A stretch of 64,000 bases of DNA from Bacteroidetes bacterium 43-93 (GTDB lineage: Bacteria; Bacteroidota; Bacteroidia; Chitinophagales; Chitinophagaceae): the NCBI GenBank assembly GCA_001897855.1, contig MKUO01000001.1, positions 620,001-684,000 on the forward strand, in the 5' to 3' direction. Each line of letters opens with the position of its first letter. Positions within the stretch are counted from its first letter, which is position 1. The notes below the pieces were generated by a model. The model was not told the DNA's origin, made no database searches, and worked only from the letters and a program-made list of their open reading frames with translations. This document shows, piece by piece, positions 25,852 through 35,290 of this stretch. The position numbers were made by a program, and so were the translations under genes.

Positions 25852-26490
25852 ATGATTAAATTGGCTATAACAGACGATCACCCTTTGGTAATAGATGGCC
25901 TGCTCAACGCTCTGAACGATGTGCCGGACATAGTAATTACGGGAACATATAATAATGGGGCATCTTTGTTAAGCGGCCTGCAGGAAATACTTCCTGATGT
26001 GCTTTTGCTGGATCTGCAATTGCCGGATAAAAAAGGTACCGAACTGGTGCCCATATTATTGCAGCAATATCCCCATCTTCATATTCTTATCCTCAGTGGT
26101 ATTGAATCCTCGCCCTATATCCGCGAAATGATGCAGAAGGGTTGTAAAGGCTACCTGCTGAAGAGTAATACAGACAAGGTAGTACTTACCGGTGCTATTC
26201 GGGAGGTGTACAACGGTGGCATATACCTCGAGGCTAGCCTAAAAGAGCAGTTGCTGCACGAAATGCTTATTGTGAAACGCAAAATAGATAAGCTCAGTCC
26301 CCGTATCACCCGTCGCGAGCGCGAAGTGCTTAATCTCATCATGAAAGAACTTACCAACCAGGAGATAGCTGATAAATTATTCATTAGCCTGCGTACGGTA
26401 GAAACACACCGCTACAACCTGTTGCAGAAGCTCGATGCCAGGAATACCGCCGGCCTTTTGCGTATTGCCCGCGAGATGGGTTTAGAATAA
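25852..26490 (+). CDS. NarL/FixJ-family response regulator
   Basis: 212 residues: receiver domain with TDDHP, phospho-acceptor Asp in VLLLDLQLP and Lys in LLKSN, then a LuxR-type helix-turn-helix (LSPRITRREREVLNLI ... NQEIADKLFISLRTVETHRYNLLQKL). Cognate partner of the preceding kinase. Confidence 0.95.
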   Translation: MIKLAITDDHPLVIDGLLNALNDVPDIVITGTYNNGASLLSGLQEILPDVLLLDLQLPDKKGTELVPILLQQYPHLHILILSGIESSPYIREMMQKGCKGYLLKSNTDKVVLTGAIREVYNGGIYLEASLKEQLLHEMLIVKRKIDKLSPRITRREREVLNLIMKELTNQEIADKLFISLRTVETHRYNLLQKLDARNTAGLLRIAREMGLE

Positions 26491-26559
26491 GGTCAAGTTG
26501 TTTTATCTTGCCCTGCACTAAAATTTGCCCTTGAGGCGTTATTAAGATAAAATTACCCA

Positions 26560-27810
26560 TTGGTAGGCCAGGCCAATTCATTTATTATCAAAAAGCTAAG
26601 CAAAACCGATATCGCACTATTCTTTGTGGTCGTGATGTTGGTAGGCTTTCTTTTGTCCCGTAGCTTGCTATCTGCGGGCATGGCGGGCTTTGGTGCTACG
26701 GCCTTGTGGAATGTGCATCTTAAAAACTGGCTGCGCGATAAATGGTGGCTCTGGGGCCTTGCTTGGGTGGCCATGTATGCTATCTCAGGCTTATGGTCGT
26801 CAGATGCCAGCAACTGGCATACAAGGGTAGAGGTTAAGCTGGCTATCTTATTATTACCGTTAAGCTTCACGCTGCTCCCGGCATTTACGGCAAAGCAACT
26901 GCGTCGTTTCGCGCTCATTGCTTCTATTCTTTTTTTATGCAGCGCCGCATACAGTCTCTTTTTTTATTTTAAGGATCCCGTTTATTATTCCGAGCAATAT
27001 GTGTATTCGCATATCCTCCCAACATTGGTATACGGAGATCATATCCGGTATAGCCTTGCTGTGGCTTTATTTATAGTATGGTGCGTATACATCTGGCCAC
27101 AGTTACTGCATCGCTGGCTGCGTGTTTTTATTGCCATCACTATCATTTTGTTAAGTATTTATCTGCATGTTTTGGCGGCGCGGTCAGGCCTGTTAGTATG
27201 GTATCTTTTCCTGGTGCTGTTTTGTTTCAGGCTGGTATTCACGAAAAAGCCAATGGTCGGCATCAGCCTGCTGCTATTTTTGGCTGCAGCGGGTTTTCTT
27301 GCAAGTCGTTATGTACCCACGCTCGAAAAGCGGGTTTGGTATGTAAAGGAAACATATCGCCAATATCAGGGCGGCGTAGCCACGTCCGGCCTCAGCGACA
27401 TGGGTAGGCTTATCTCGTATCGCTTAGCTGTAGATATTATCAAAGCTCATCCGTTTAACGGTGTAGGCGCCGGAGATATGCAGCAGGAAATGGAGAAGGG
27501 TTATATGGCAAAGTATCCGCAGGTTCCGGCAGAGTATCGCCTTATCCCTCACAACCAGTTTCTTATTGTTTGTCTCGGTTGCGGCATACCGGCGCTCGTC
27601 CTGTTTTCAGTGTGGGCATTCTTCCCGGCAACCTGGGGCAGGGGGGCGAAGGGGCGCTTTTTCCTGTTGGTTACATGGCTGTCCCTTTTATTGGCATTAA
27701 TGGTAGAGCCCATGCTCGAGGTTCAGTTTGGTGTTTTTGTCTTCCTGTTTTTCCTGCTTTGGCAGCGGCACACGTTAACGATCGCACCACCGCCTGCGGT
27801 TGCACCATAA
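26560..27810 (+). CDS. O-antigen ligase/polymerase-like membrane protein
   Basis: 416 residues with about eleven membrane helices and the Wzy/WaaL C-terminal loop pattern: the HPFNGVGAGDMQ segment and a later PHNQFLIVCLGCG region, as in O-antigen ligase family proteins. The start is TTG 26560 (upstream stop at 26548), since the first ATG would cut into the first hydrophobic helix. It stands alone; the WecA-like and epimerase-like genes 6-9 kb away may belong to the same surface-glycan pathway. Confidence 0.75.
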   Translation: MVGQANSFIIKKLSKTDIALFFVVVMLVGFLLSRSLLSAGMAGFGATALWNVHLKNWLRDKWWLWGLAWVAMYAISGLWSSDASNWHTRVEVKLAILLLPLSFTLLPAFTAKQLRRFALIASILFLCSAAYSLFFYFKDPVYYSEQYVYSHILPTLVYGDHIRYSLAVALFIVWCVYIWPQLLHRWLRVFIAITIILLSIYLHVLAARSGLLVWYLFLVLFCFRLVFTKKPMVGISLLLFLAAAGFLASRYVPTLEKRVWYVKETYRQYQGGVATSGLSDMGRLISYRLAVDIIKAHPFNGVGAGDMQQEMEKGYMAKYPQVPAEYRLIPHNQFLIVCLGCGIPALVLFSVWAFFPATWGRGAKGRFFLLVTWLSLLLALMVEPMLEVQFGVFVFLFFLLWQRHTLTIAPPPAVAP

Positions 27811-27902
27811 TGCCTGTCTGTCATTTTTTCTAACCGCCATCATAAAATTGTTCAGAGTTTTTATTATTTTGGCTGTCTCACGCACATCAAATTAATAGTA
27901 GC

Positions 27903-28649
27903 ATGTCTGTAAATCTTTGTATCGATTGGGGTAATAGCAGTGTTAAGGCTGCCATATTTGGCGATAATGATGAATTGCTCGAGCAAAGGCGTTTTACCGA
28001 AGATAACTCCCGCGAAGGCATATTGGCAATGATATCTGAGTACAAGCCCGTTAAGGGCATTTTGTGCTCCGTATCAGATAAATCTGCCGCTATAGAGCCT
28101 ATGCTCAAAGAAAATATGCGCGCGCTGGTGGTAATGACCAACAATACACCATTGCCTATTATGAACGCTTATACTTCTCCCGGTACACTGGGTGTAGACC
28201 GCGTAGCTATGGCAGTAGGGGTATTTATGGCCAATCCGGGTATGAACAACCTGGTGGTTTGTATGGGTACGTGTATTACTTATAATTTTATACAAAAGAA
28301 TAAAACATTTAGGGGTGGGGCTATCTCTCCGGGTATGAATATGCGCCTGAAGGCAATGCACCATTTCACAGACAGGCTGCCCGATGTTAGCCCCGAAGGC
28401 GATCTGTTGCTGCTGGGCTATGATACAGAGACCTGTATGCGCAGCGGCACCATCTTTGGTATTGCTGCGGAAGTAGACGGAATGATATCAGAATATGCTG
28501 CTCAATACCCCGATTTTAACGCTGTATTAACTGGTGGTGATGCTCCTTTTTTTGAAGGAAAGCTTAAAAGTAAGATATTTGCTGACCCTAATCTGTTAAT
28601 GAAGGGCCTAAATATAATCTTAAAGCATAATGCGCCACACATACGCTAA
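27903..28649 (+). CDS. coaX: Type III pantothenate kinase
   Basis: First step of CoA synthesis. 248 residues of the ASKHA fold: DWGNSSVKAA (phosphate loop, usually DxGNT), GVDRVA with the catalytic-base Asp, MGTCITYN (usually GTAxTxD) and GGAISPGMNMR. The first and third motifs are slightly changed, as in other Bacteroidota. It overlaps the next gene by 20 bases. Confidence 0.9.
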   Translation: MSVNLCIDWGNSSVKAAIFGDNDELLEQRRFTEDNSREGILAMISEYKPVKGILCSVSDKSAAIEPMLKENMRALVVMTNNTPLPIMNAYTSPGTLGVDRVAMAVGVFMANPGMNNLVVCMGTCITYNFIQKNKTFRGGAISPGMNMRLKAMHHFTDRLPDVSPEGDLLLLGYDTETCMRSGTIFGIAAEVDGMISEYAAQYPDFNAVLTGGDAPFFEGKLKSKIFADPNLLMKGLNIILKHNAPHIR

Positions 28650-29898
28650 GTACCTTTTATTTTCTACCATATTATTATCAGCAGTATCGGGTACAGCGCA
28701 GCCCTACAACTATTCCAATAAGGAAAATTCCCCTTATTCCAGGTTTGGTATCGGTGAGCTTAGAAATGGCGTAAACACATCGCTCAAGGGCATGGGTTCC
28801 ATTTCCTCTGCATACAGTAATGGGCTGAATGTTAATACAGATAACCCCGCATCTTACGCTTCATTGCAGTTAACTACTTACGAAGGTGCCGGCGAGGGTA
28901 CTTCGGCAACACTCAATTCGGGAGTTGATAAATATAAAGTGGGGATGGCTACCGTTTCTTACATGGATATCGGCATCCCATTGGGCAAACATGCCGGTAT
29001 GGCATTAGGTATGAAACCTTTTTCAAGGGTTTTTTACCAGATGAATGATACTTCGGCTATCGATACCTTCGGTACAGGCGTTAAAAGCTATCTTGGTAGT
29101 GGCGCGCTTACAGAGGGTTTCATTGGTTTTGCCGGTAAGGTAAAAGGTGTTAGCCTTGGGTTCAATTTCGGTTACGTGTTTGGCGGCATAGAACGCACCA
29201 GCTCGCTAGAGCCTCTGGATATCACCACCAATGTTATCAGTTCCCGTTTCTATACCAATACCAGGATGGGTGGCCTCTATTGGAATGCAGGCGCTATGTA
29301 CGAGCACAAACTCAGCAAAACATTGGGTTTCCGCATAGGTGGTACATTCACTGCCTCCCAGGAACTGAATGCTAATCGCAGTGAGTATTGGATCGGCTAT
29401 AAATATGAGGCTGATACCGCTTATAAACTGGAAGGTCAAAAGGGCAAGATCACATTGCCTACAAAATACAGCATTGGTCTGATGCTCATTAGCACACATA
29501 ACTGGAATGCCGGTGTAGATTATTCCGCCGCAAGCTGGTCTCAATACCGTAATTATGGACTTACAGATTCTCTGGCATCCAGCGCTTATAAAATGAGCGG
29601 AGGCGTCGAGTACACCCCGGATCCTGAAGGTAAGAAATTGGTCAGCCGCGTTACATACCGTTTAGGTGGATACTATGGTACCGATCCTGTGATGTTACGC
29701 AATACGCAATTAAACTATTACGCGCTCACAGCAGGTATGTCTATACCGTTCCGCAAAAACATCGCCCGCATACATACATCTTTAGAGGTAGGTAGCAGGG
29801 GTACAACGGCTAATGGCCTCATTCGCGAAAATTTTGTGAAATTTGGACTTGGCTTCTCGTTCAATGATAAGTGGTTTATCAAACGCAAATATGATTAA
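28630..29898 (+). CDS. Outer-membrane beta-barrel protein
   Basis: 422 residues: signal peptide (to about residue 24), then alternating beta strands with aromatic girdles (PYSRFGIGELRNG, GLNVNTDNPASYASL, ending FVKFGLGFSFNDKWFIKRKYD), resembling the FadL/OmpP1-type barrels encoded next to coaX in Bacteroidota. It overlaps coaX by 20 bases and lptC by 8, so the three are one coupled operon. Confidence 0.8.
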   Translation: MRHTYAKYLLFSTILLSAVSGTAQPYNYSNKENSPYSRFGIGELRNGVNTSLKGMGSISSAYSNGLNVNTDNPASYASLQLTTYEGAGEGTSATLNSGVDKYKVGMATVSYMDIGIPLGKHAGMALGMKPFSRVFYQMNDTSAIDTFGTGVKSYLGSGALTEGFIGFAGKVKGVSLGFNFGYVFGGIERTSSLEPLDITTNVISSRFYTNTRMGGLYWNAGAMYEHKLSKTLGFRIGGTFTASQELNANRSEYWIGYKYEADTAYKLEGQKGKITLPTKYSIGLMLISTHNWNAGVDYSAASWSQYRNYGLTDSLASSAYKMSGGVEYTPDPEGKKLVSRVTYRLGGYYGTDPVMLRNTQLNYYALTAGMSIPFRKNIARIHTSLEVGSRGTTANGLIRENFVKFGLGFSFNDKWFIKRKYD

Positions 29899-30481
29899 CA
29901 CCCGTTTCCGCATATTATTAATACAAACCACCCGGATGCTTATTCCGGGTATTTTGTTTAGTATGTGTATGCTGGCCGGTTGCCGTAATGATCCGAAGGA
30001 AATAGATGCTTTAGTGAACAAAGGCAATATGCAGGAAGACAAGGCTACTGATGTAACCATGCTCTTTAGCGAGAATGGGCATGTCAAGGCTAAGATCTAT
30101 ACCAAAGAGTTTGTAAAGAATGAAGTGGCCAAGCCGCCATATACCGATATGCGCAAAGGGGTGAACGTAGATTTCTATAACGACAGCCTGGGTATAGAAA
30201 GCACGCTCACGGCCCGCTATGCGCGCTATTACGATAAGCAAGGAAATGTTTTGGTGCGAGATAGCGTAGTGATGGTAAACAAAAGAGGCGAGCGATTGAA
30301 TACAGAAGAACTTGTCTGGAATCAAAGCATCCGCAAGATATTCACCGAGAAATTTGTGCGCATTACCACACCTACACAAATAATGTATGGCGATGGCCTC
30401 GAAGCCAACGAAGATTTCTCCTGGTATCGCATCATCCATCCCAAAGGCATCGTGCAGGTCAATAAGACCGATGTGCCGTAG
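29891..30481 (+). CDS. lptC: LPS export protein LptC (lipoprotein form)
   Basis: About 196 residues from ATG 29891; an in-frame ATG at 29843 would lengthen it into the preceding gene without adding a sensible signal. Lipobox LAGC, then the LptC-type beta-jellyroll: ATDVTMLFSENGHVKAKIYTKEF and LNTEELVWNQSIRKIFTEKFVRI. Periplasmic bridge for lipopolysaccharide transport. Overlaps the barrel gene by 8 bases. Confidence 0.85.
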   Translation: MINTRFRILLIQTTRMLIPGILFSMCMLAGCRNDPKEIDALVNKGNMQEDKATDVTMLFSENGHVKAKIYTKEFVKNEVAKPPYTDMRKGVNVDFYNDSLGIESTLTARYARYYDKQGNVLVRDSVVMVNKRGERLNTEELVWNQSIRKIFTEKFVRITTPTQIMYGDGLEANEDFSWYRIIHPKGIVQVNKTDVP

Positions 30482-30532
30482 TAAGCATTAAATCATCTTG
30501 CTTTTATATAGAATATTAGGTAGTTTTCATGT

Positions 30533-32275
30533 ATGAAAACTTACCTATTCACTATTATCCTGTTTTGTATTTGTTATATCCATTCAGCAACAGCACAGGA
30601 TGCACGTTTCTTTGATTATTACCGCAATACCAACCTGGCCGAGCTCGCCATCTGCGATAGCGATTTTGTAAAAGCGACAGAATATTACAAAGCTGCCTTT
30701 GCCATCAATCCAAAGAAATCTATGTATAGGGATCTTACTAATGCTTTTTTTGTAGCTATGGACCAGGCAGAATATACGCTTGCTGAGAAATACCTTGCAC
30801 AATTGCTTCAGCGCGGACTAGACACAGAATCTCTAGAGCATATTACTAAAGCCTATTCAGGAGATCAGTGGATGTATGTAAGCAAGATGCTTGCCAAACA
30901 TCCTAATCATAGGCTTGATTCAGATCCGCTGGTAAAAAAGTTAAGGAAAATCTATGATCGGGATCAGAAAGTACGGGACTACTTCGGTAATATGAATGGG
31001 GGCGCTTATATGGTGGATTCTACCTACACAATGGATCTTATCAATTCAAACGAATTACTGAAGATATTTCAAACAAGCGGCATTCCGTCAGAGTCGGTTC
31101 TAAAGTTTTCACACTACGATCTTATTATATATCATAATTCCGGGGCAGCATTAGGTGGTAGACCTTCACATCTTTTTGATACGCTGCTATACAAAGCTTT
31201 GTTCTCTTTCAATTTCGATCCTAGAGATATTCTTCTGACATTGGAAAAATATGCGCCGAGTCCTGAGTTTATATATGACACTCTTACACTTCACTTTCCT
31301 TTAAATGTTAGAGGTGCAGAATATCAACATGTTCGTTACGCTGGCTTTTGGGATGAGGCTTCTGAAAAAAGGATAAATGAGGATCGTGCAAAAATAGGTT
31401 TGGAATCTTTAGATGATGTAAGAAGGAAGATCGAATTGGAAAATAAAGGGAATGATAAAAATTCTATATTCCACAAATATTGGTTGAATCCGACTTGGGC
31501 TTTAGAGGTGTTTTTAAAAAAGGAGGGGCTGGACAAATGGCTCTCAGAAAATGGGAAGTATGCACCAATTAAGCCTTCTGTCTTTAATCAGAAATTTGTG
31601 AAGCCTGGACCTGCTCGGTTTGATATAGGTATTATGTCTGATGATTTTGTTATTGGAGAGAAATGTATGGCAGCGAAATTGTATGAGTATAATCATAATG
31701 GGTGTAGGGAATATGTTGCGGGTAAAGTGACCAATAAAACCTGGAAAAATCGCAATCGTACCGTTGGTTTTGTTTATTGTGGGGAAATGATTGCAGATCC
31801 CGCAGAGAATCTACAAACAGATTCAGGGCGTAATAATACAGCCCGGTTTGTTCCGGGGTATCGTATCTTAATAGATAATGGATACGGTTTCTATTTCGGC
31901 TATCTACGGGATATAGAACAGTTATATGATACAGATAGTTCGCTCATTCATTTAACAGCAGGAGTAGATACAGTCTTTTACAGGACCATGATAAAATACA
32001 TTGGTGCGCCTACTGCTGTAACGAAGAAGACAGACACCATTCCATATCCGTTAGACAAGAAATATATAATGATGTTGCACACACGTAACTATACCTGGGT
32101 GAAAGGAAATAAAAACACGGTCGTTACACTACGCGACGAACTAACTGCAAGAGGTAAAAAGATCACCAAAGCCACTTATCAAATGATGGATATTAAACGT
32201 TACGAAGCCTACTTGCAAAAAGTGGAAGAAGAAAAGAAACGACTCGATAAGTTATACGCTGCAACTAAGAATTAG
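30533..32275 (+). CDS. Exported protein of unknown function
   Basis: 580 residues with a signal peptide (to SATAQ). Residues 25-110 look TPR-like (FVKATEYYKAAFAINPKKSMYRDL). The central part has no motif I recognise, apart from a conserved-looking VAGKVTNKTWKNRNRTVGFVYCG strand cluster, and the C-terminus is a charged helix. The reading frame is convincing by length, the signal peptide and the neighbouring gene spacing. No function is offered. Confidence 0.75.
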   Translation: MKTYLFTIILFCICYIHSATAQDARFFDYYRNTNLAELAICDSDFVKATEYYKAAFAINPKKSMYRDLTNAFFVAMDQAEYTLAEKYLAQLLQRGLDTESLEHITKAYSGDQWMYVSKMLAKHPNHRLDSDPLVKKLRKIYDRDQKVRDYFGNMNGGAYMVDSTYTMDLINSNELLKIFQTSGIPSESVLKFSHYDLIIYHNSGAALGGRPSHLFDTLLYKALFSFNFDPRDILLTLEKYAPSPEFIYDTLTLHFPLNVRGAEYQHVRYAGFWDEASEKRINEDRAKIGLESLDDVRRKIELENKGNDKNSIFHKYWLNPTWALEVFLKKEGLDKWLSENGKYAPIKPSVFNQKFVKPGPARFDIGIMSDDFVIGEKCMAAKLYEYNHNGCREYVAGKVTNKTWKNRNRTVGFVYCGEMIADPAENLQTDSGRNNTARFVPGYRILIDNGYGFYFGYLRDIEQLYDTDSSLIHLTAGVDTVFYRTMIKYIGAPTAVTKKTDTIPYPLDKKYIMMLHTRNYTWVKGNKNTVVTLRDELTARGKKITKATYQMMDIKRYEAYLQKVEEEKKRLDKLYAATKN

Positions 32276-32514
32276 ATAGGTACTGTCAATATCCCAATTT
32301 TTCCTCCTGCCTTATCTTCCGTAATTTTGCAGAAACACTATACTATGAACCTATATATTATCTCCTTCGGCAAAACTTTTGATTCAATCGGGTTTGCAGA
32401 TTTTCTTTCCAAAACATCAAAAAGACTAGCAAAAACTAGCATTTTCTAACATTTTCGGCTTTGTAGCCGCTAAATCACTCCTAATATAACCCTTCGTCCT
32501 TTGAACGCAATGAT

Positions 32515-32522
32515 TAAATTTG
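32515..32522 (+). promoter_or_regulatory. Promoter -7 box for the S46 peptidase
   Basis: TAAATTTG matches TAnnTTTG, 38 bases before the ATG, in the 284-base gap that precedes the gene. A TTTG at 32500-32503 is too near to be the -33 element. Nothing else was recognised in the gap. Confidence 0.45.
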
Positions 32523-32559
32523 CGGCTCATATTTCTTAAAAGGACTCAATTACAAACGG

Positions 32560-34713
32560 ATGAAAAAATTACTGTTATCATTCCTTGCGGCTGTCACGCT
32601 GTTGCAGGTTAAGGCAGATGAAGGTATGTGGATACCAAGCCTCATTGGCAAGAATTACGATGAGATGGTACGCATGGGCCTGAAACTGTCTAAAGACGAC
32701 TTGTATAGCATTAACCATAGCAGCCTTAAAGATGCAGTTGTTCAATTTGGTGGTGGCTGCACTGCCGAGATGATCTCTGCAAACGGATTGCTGATTACCA
32801 ATCACCACTGCGGGTATGGTGCCATAGCAGGTCTTAGTACCATTGAGCACAACTATCTCGATAATGGTTTCTGGGCATATAGCAAAGAGCAGGAATTACC
32901 GGCAAAGGATATGACAGTAATATTCCTGGAAAGGGTAGAAGATGTAACAGCGCAGATCAATGCAGCAACACGTCGCTATAAGGGAGATAAGCAGGCAAAA
33001 AAACTGGAAGAAGTAATAAAGAAGATCGAGGAAAAAGCTGCTGAGAATAAAAAGTATGTCGCTAATGTAAAAGAATACTTCAATGGCAACCAATACCTGT
33101 TATTGGTGTATAAGAAATATACAGACATTCGCTTGGTAGGCAATCCTCCTAAGTCCATTGGTAAGTTCGGTGGCGACACGGACAACTGGATGTGGCCTCG
33201 TCATACGGCCGACTTCTCTATGTTCCGCGTATATGCCGGCAAAGACAATGAGCCTGCGGAATACGCTACAGATAACGTTCCTTACAAACCAAAGAAATAC
33301 CTGCCTATCAACATCAAAGGTCCCAAAGAAGGCGATTATACCATGATCTTTGGTTACCCCGGCCGCACTAACCGTTACGAGGTTTCCTATGGTGTGGAAG
33401 TAGCTATCAAAGATGTAAACCCTTCCATCGTTAAGATACGCGGCAAGCGCCTGGATATTATGAAGGCGCACATGGATAAGGATAAAGCCGTGTACCTGAA
33501 GCTGACTTCTATGTATGCCAGCATCGCCAACTATTGGAAGTACTTCATTGGCCAGACCGAACAGTTGAAAAGGTTGCACGTAGTAGATCAGAAAATGGAT
33601 AACGAAGCTGCATTTACAAAATGGGCTTATAAAAACGCACCTGAATACAAGGGTTTAATGCGCGACTTCAGTAAAATATACAATGGTTATAATACCTATG
33701 CCAAACATGCTGTGTACTACTCTGAGTGTTTTAAAGCTCCGGCATTAGCAAAACTGGGTGCAAGCACCGAAAAGCTATATGAAGAGTTAGATAAAGAAAA
33801 TCCTAACCAGGATACTATTAAGAAACATGTGGATGCGATCAAATCTGCACGTAAGTCTATAATGAAGACTTTTGATAAGGGTACTGAAACAGAACTTACC
33901 GCAGAGATGCTTAAACTGTTCTATCAGGATATCCCTAAAAGCCAGCATCCAAGCGTGTACGAGCGCGTCATCTTCAAAAAGTTTGGTGGCGATGATATGG
34001 ATAAAACATTCAGGAATTATGCTGCTTACCTGATGGACAATAACATGTTCCTCGATAGCAACAAGTTCAATGCCTTTTGTGCGCATCCTACTTTAGAAAA
34101 AATGGATGAAGATCCTGTTGTAGTATATGCATTAAGCTTTGTTTATAACTACACTACCTATTACGAGCCTAAGGTTGATGCATTCGCTAAACGCAAAAAA
34201 GAACTGGCTAAAGAGTATGTACGTGGCCTGATGGAAATGAACAAGAATAAATTGTTCTACCCGGATGCTAACTCTACAATGCGCATCACTTATGGCAAAG
34301 TGCTAGGGTATAGTCCGCAGGATGCTGTGCATTATGACTACTTCACTACGCTGGATGGCTATGTAGCTAAGATTAAGCCGGGAGATGATGAGTTCGATTC
34401 TCCGAAAGAGCTGGTTGATCTGTATAAGAAGAAGGACTATGGTATGTATGTCGATGCAGATGGTACCTTACATACAGACTTCATTACAAACAACGACATC
34501 ACAGGTGGTAACTCAGGTAGCCCCATCATCAACGGTAATGGCGAATGGATAGGCATTGCTTTCGATGGCAACTGGGAGGCCATGAGTGGTGATATAGCTT
34601 TTGATAAGAACTACAAACGTACCATTTGTACAGATGCAAGGTTTATCCTTTTCCTGATCGAGAAATTAGGTAAAGCGCATAACCTCATCGAAGAAATGGA
34701 AATCAGGAAATAA
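32560..34713 (+). CDS. S46 family dipeptidyl-peptidase (DPP7-like)
   Basis: 717 residues, with signal peptide. Chymotrypsin-like halves are split by a large helical insert, as in DPP7/DPP11: catalytic His in TNHHCGYGA (residues about 80-88) and Ser in GGNSGSPI (about 649-656). The FDGNWE segment carries Gly where I recall acid-specific DPP11 having Arg, which would favour DPP7 specificity for hydrophobic residues; that is inference. These enzymes release dipeptides from the N-terminus of oligopeptides in the periplasm. Its TAA overlaps the ATG of the Nudix gene by one base. Confidence 0.93.
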   Translation: MKKLLLSFLAAVTLLQVKADEGMWIPSLIGKNYDEMVRMGLKLSKDDLYSINHSSLKDAVVQFGGGCTAEMISANGLLITNHHCGYGAIAGLSTIEHNYLDNGFWAYSKEQELPAKDMTVIFLERVEDVTAQINAATRRYKGDKQAKKLEEVIKKIEEKAAENKKYVANVKEYFNGNQYLLLVYKKYTDIRLVGNPPKSIGKFGGDTDNWMWPRHTADFSMFRVYAGKDNEPAEYATDNVPYKPKKYLPINIKGPKEGDYTMIFGYPGRTNRYEVSYGVEVAIKDVNPSIVKIRGKRLDIMKAHMDKDKAVYLKLTSMYASIANYWKYFIGQTEQLKRLHVVDQKMDNEAAFTKWAYKNAPEYKGLMRDFSKIYNGYNTYAKHAVYYSECFKAPALAKLGASTEKLYEELDKENPNQDTIKKHVDAIKSARKSIMKTFDKGTETELTAEMLKLFYQDIPKSQHPSVYERVIFKKFGGDDMDKTFRNYAAYLMDNNMFLDSNKFNAFCAHPTLEKMDEDPVVVYALSFVYNYTTYYEPKVDAFAKRKKELAKEYVRGLMEMNKNKLFYPDANSTMRITYGKVLGYSPQDAVHYDYFTTLDGYVAKIKPGDDEFDSPKELVDLYKKKDYGMYVDADGTLHTDFITNNDITGGNSGSPIINGNGEWIGIAFDGNWEAMSGDIAFDKNYKRTICTDARFILFLIEKLGKAHNLIEEMEIRK

Positions 34714-35288
34714 TGAACAGGAAGGTAATAGTAGAGAGCAGCAAGATTGTCTTCGATGATTTTTACAAACTCGAAGAGGCTACATTTCAATATGAATTAC
34801 CTGATGGAAAGATGACAGAGCCTCAAACGAGGCTCTGTTTTCATAGAGGTGATAGTGTTGCCTGCGCGGTATGGAATACCGATGCTAAGCAGGCTATATT
34901 GGTCAGGCAGTTTCGTTATCCCGGCTATGCTCATGGCGATGGATGGATCACAGAAGTGGTAGCCGGTATGCTCAAAGAAGGTCATGATCCTATTGAAGAG
35001 ATGAAACGCGAGGTGCTGGAGGAGATTGGCTACGAGGTGGCTACAATCGGGCACATTACTACATGCTATGCATCGCCGGGAGGCTCGTCCGAGCGTGTAT
35101 TCCTCTATTATGTAGAAGTGAATGAAGCAGGTCGTAAAACTAACGGCGGCGGGCTCGAAGAAGAGTCAGAAAATATCGAGATACTCAACTACAGCCTTGA
35201 TGAATTAAAGGCCGCATTGGAGCATAATGATATTAAAGATGCCAAGTCTATCATAGCATGCAACTACCTGTTAGCAAAACAGGCTTAA
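34713..35288 (+). CDS. Nudix hydrolase (NudK / ADP-ribose pyrophosphatase-like)
   Basis: 191 residues beginning with the NudK-like DDFYKLEEATFQYELPDGKM and RGDSVACAVWN regions, then VRQFRYPGY and the Nudix box GMLKEGHDPIEEMKREVLEEIG. The metal-binding REVLEEIG core is intact, but the first Glu of the box consensus (G-x5-E-x7-REUxEE) is His. It probably hydrolyses a nucleoside diphosphate sugar. The early coding region contains a terminator-like hairpin (34815-34841). Start overlaps the peptidase stop. Confidence 0.88.
   Translation: MNRKVIVESSKIVFDDFYKLEEATFQYELPDGKMTEPQTRLCFHRGDSVACAVWNTDAKQAILVRQFRYPGYAHGDGWITEVVAGMLKEGHDPIEEMKREVLEEIGYEVATIGHITTCYASPGGSSERVFLYYVEVNEAGRKTNGGGLEEESENIEILNYSLDELKAALEHNDIKDAKSIIACNYLLAKQA
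34815..34841 (+). terminator. Terminator-like hairpin inside the Nudix coding sequence
   Basis: Ten-base perfect stem (ACAGAGCCTC / GAGGCTCTGT) with an AAAC loop, ending in TTTT, about 100 bases after the peptidase stop. The codons here read MTEPQTRLCF and belong to the conserved Nudix N-terminus. It may reduce transcription of the Nudix gene relative to the peptidase. Confidence 0.5.
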
Positions 35289-35290
35289 CG

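Noticed and set aside
32560-34713. DPP11 (acid-specific) assignment of the S46 peptidase
   Set aside because: The FDGNWE segment has Gly where, as I recall, DPP11 has Arg; kept as DPP7-like.
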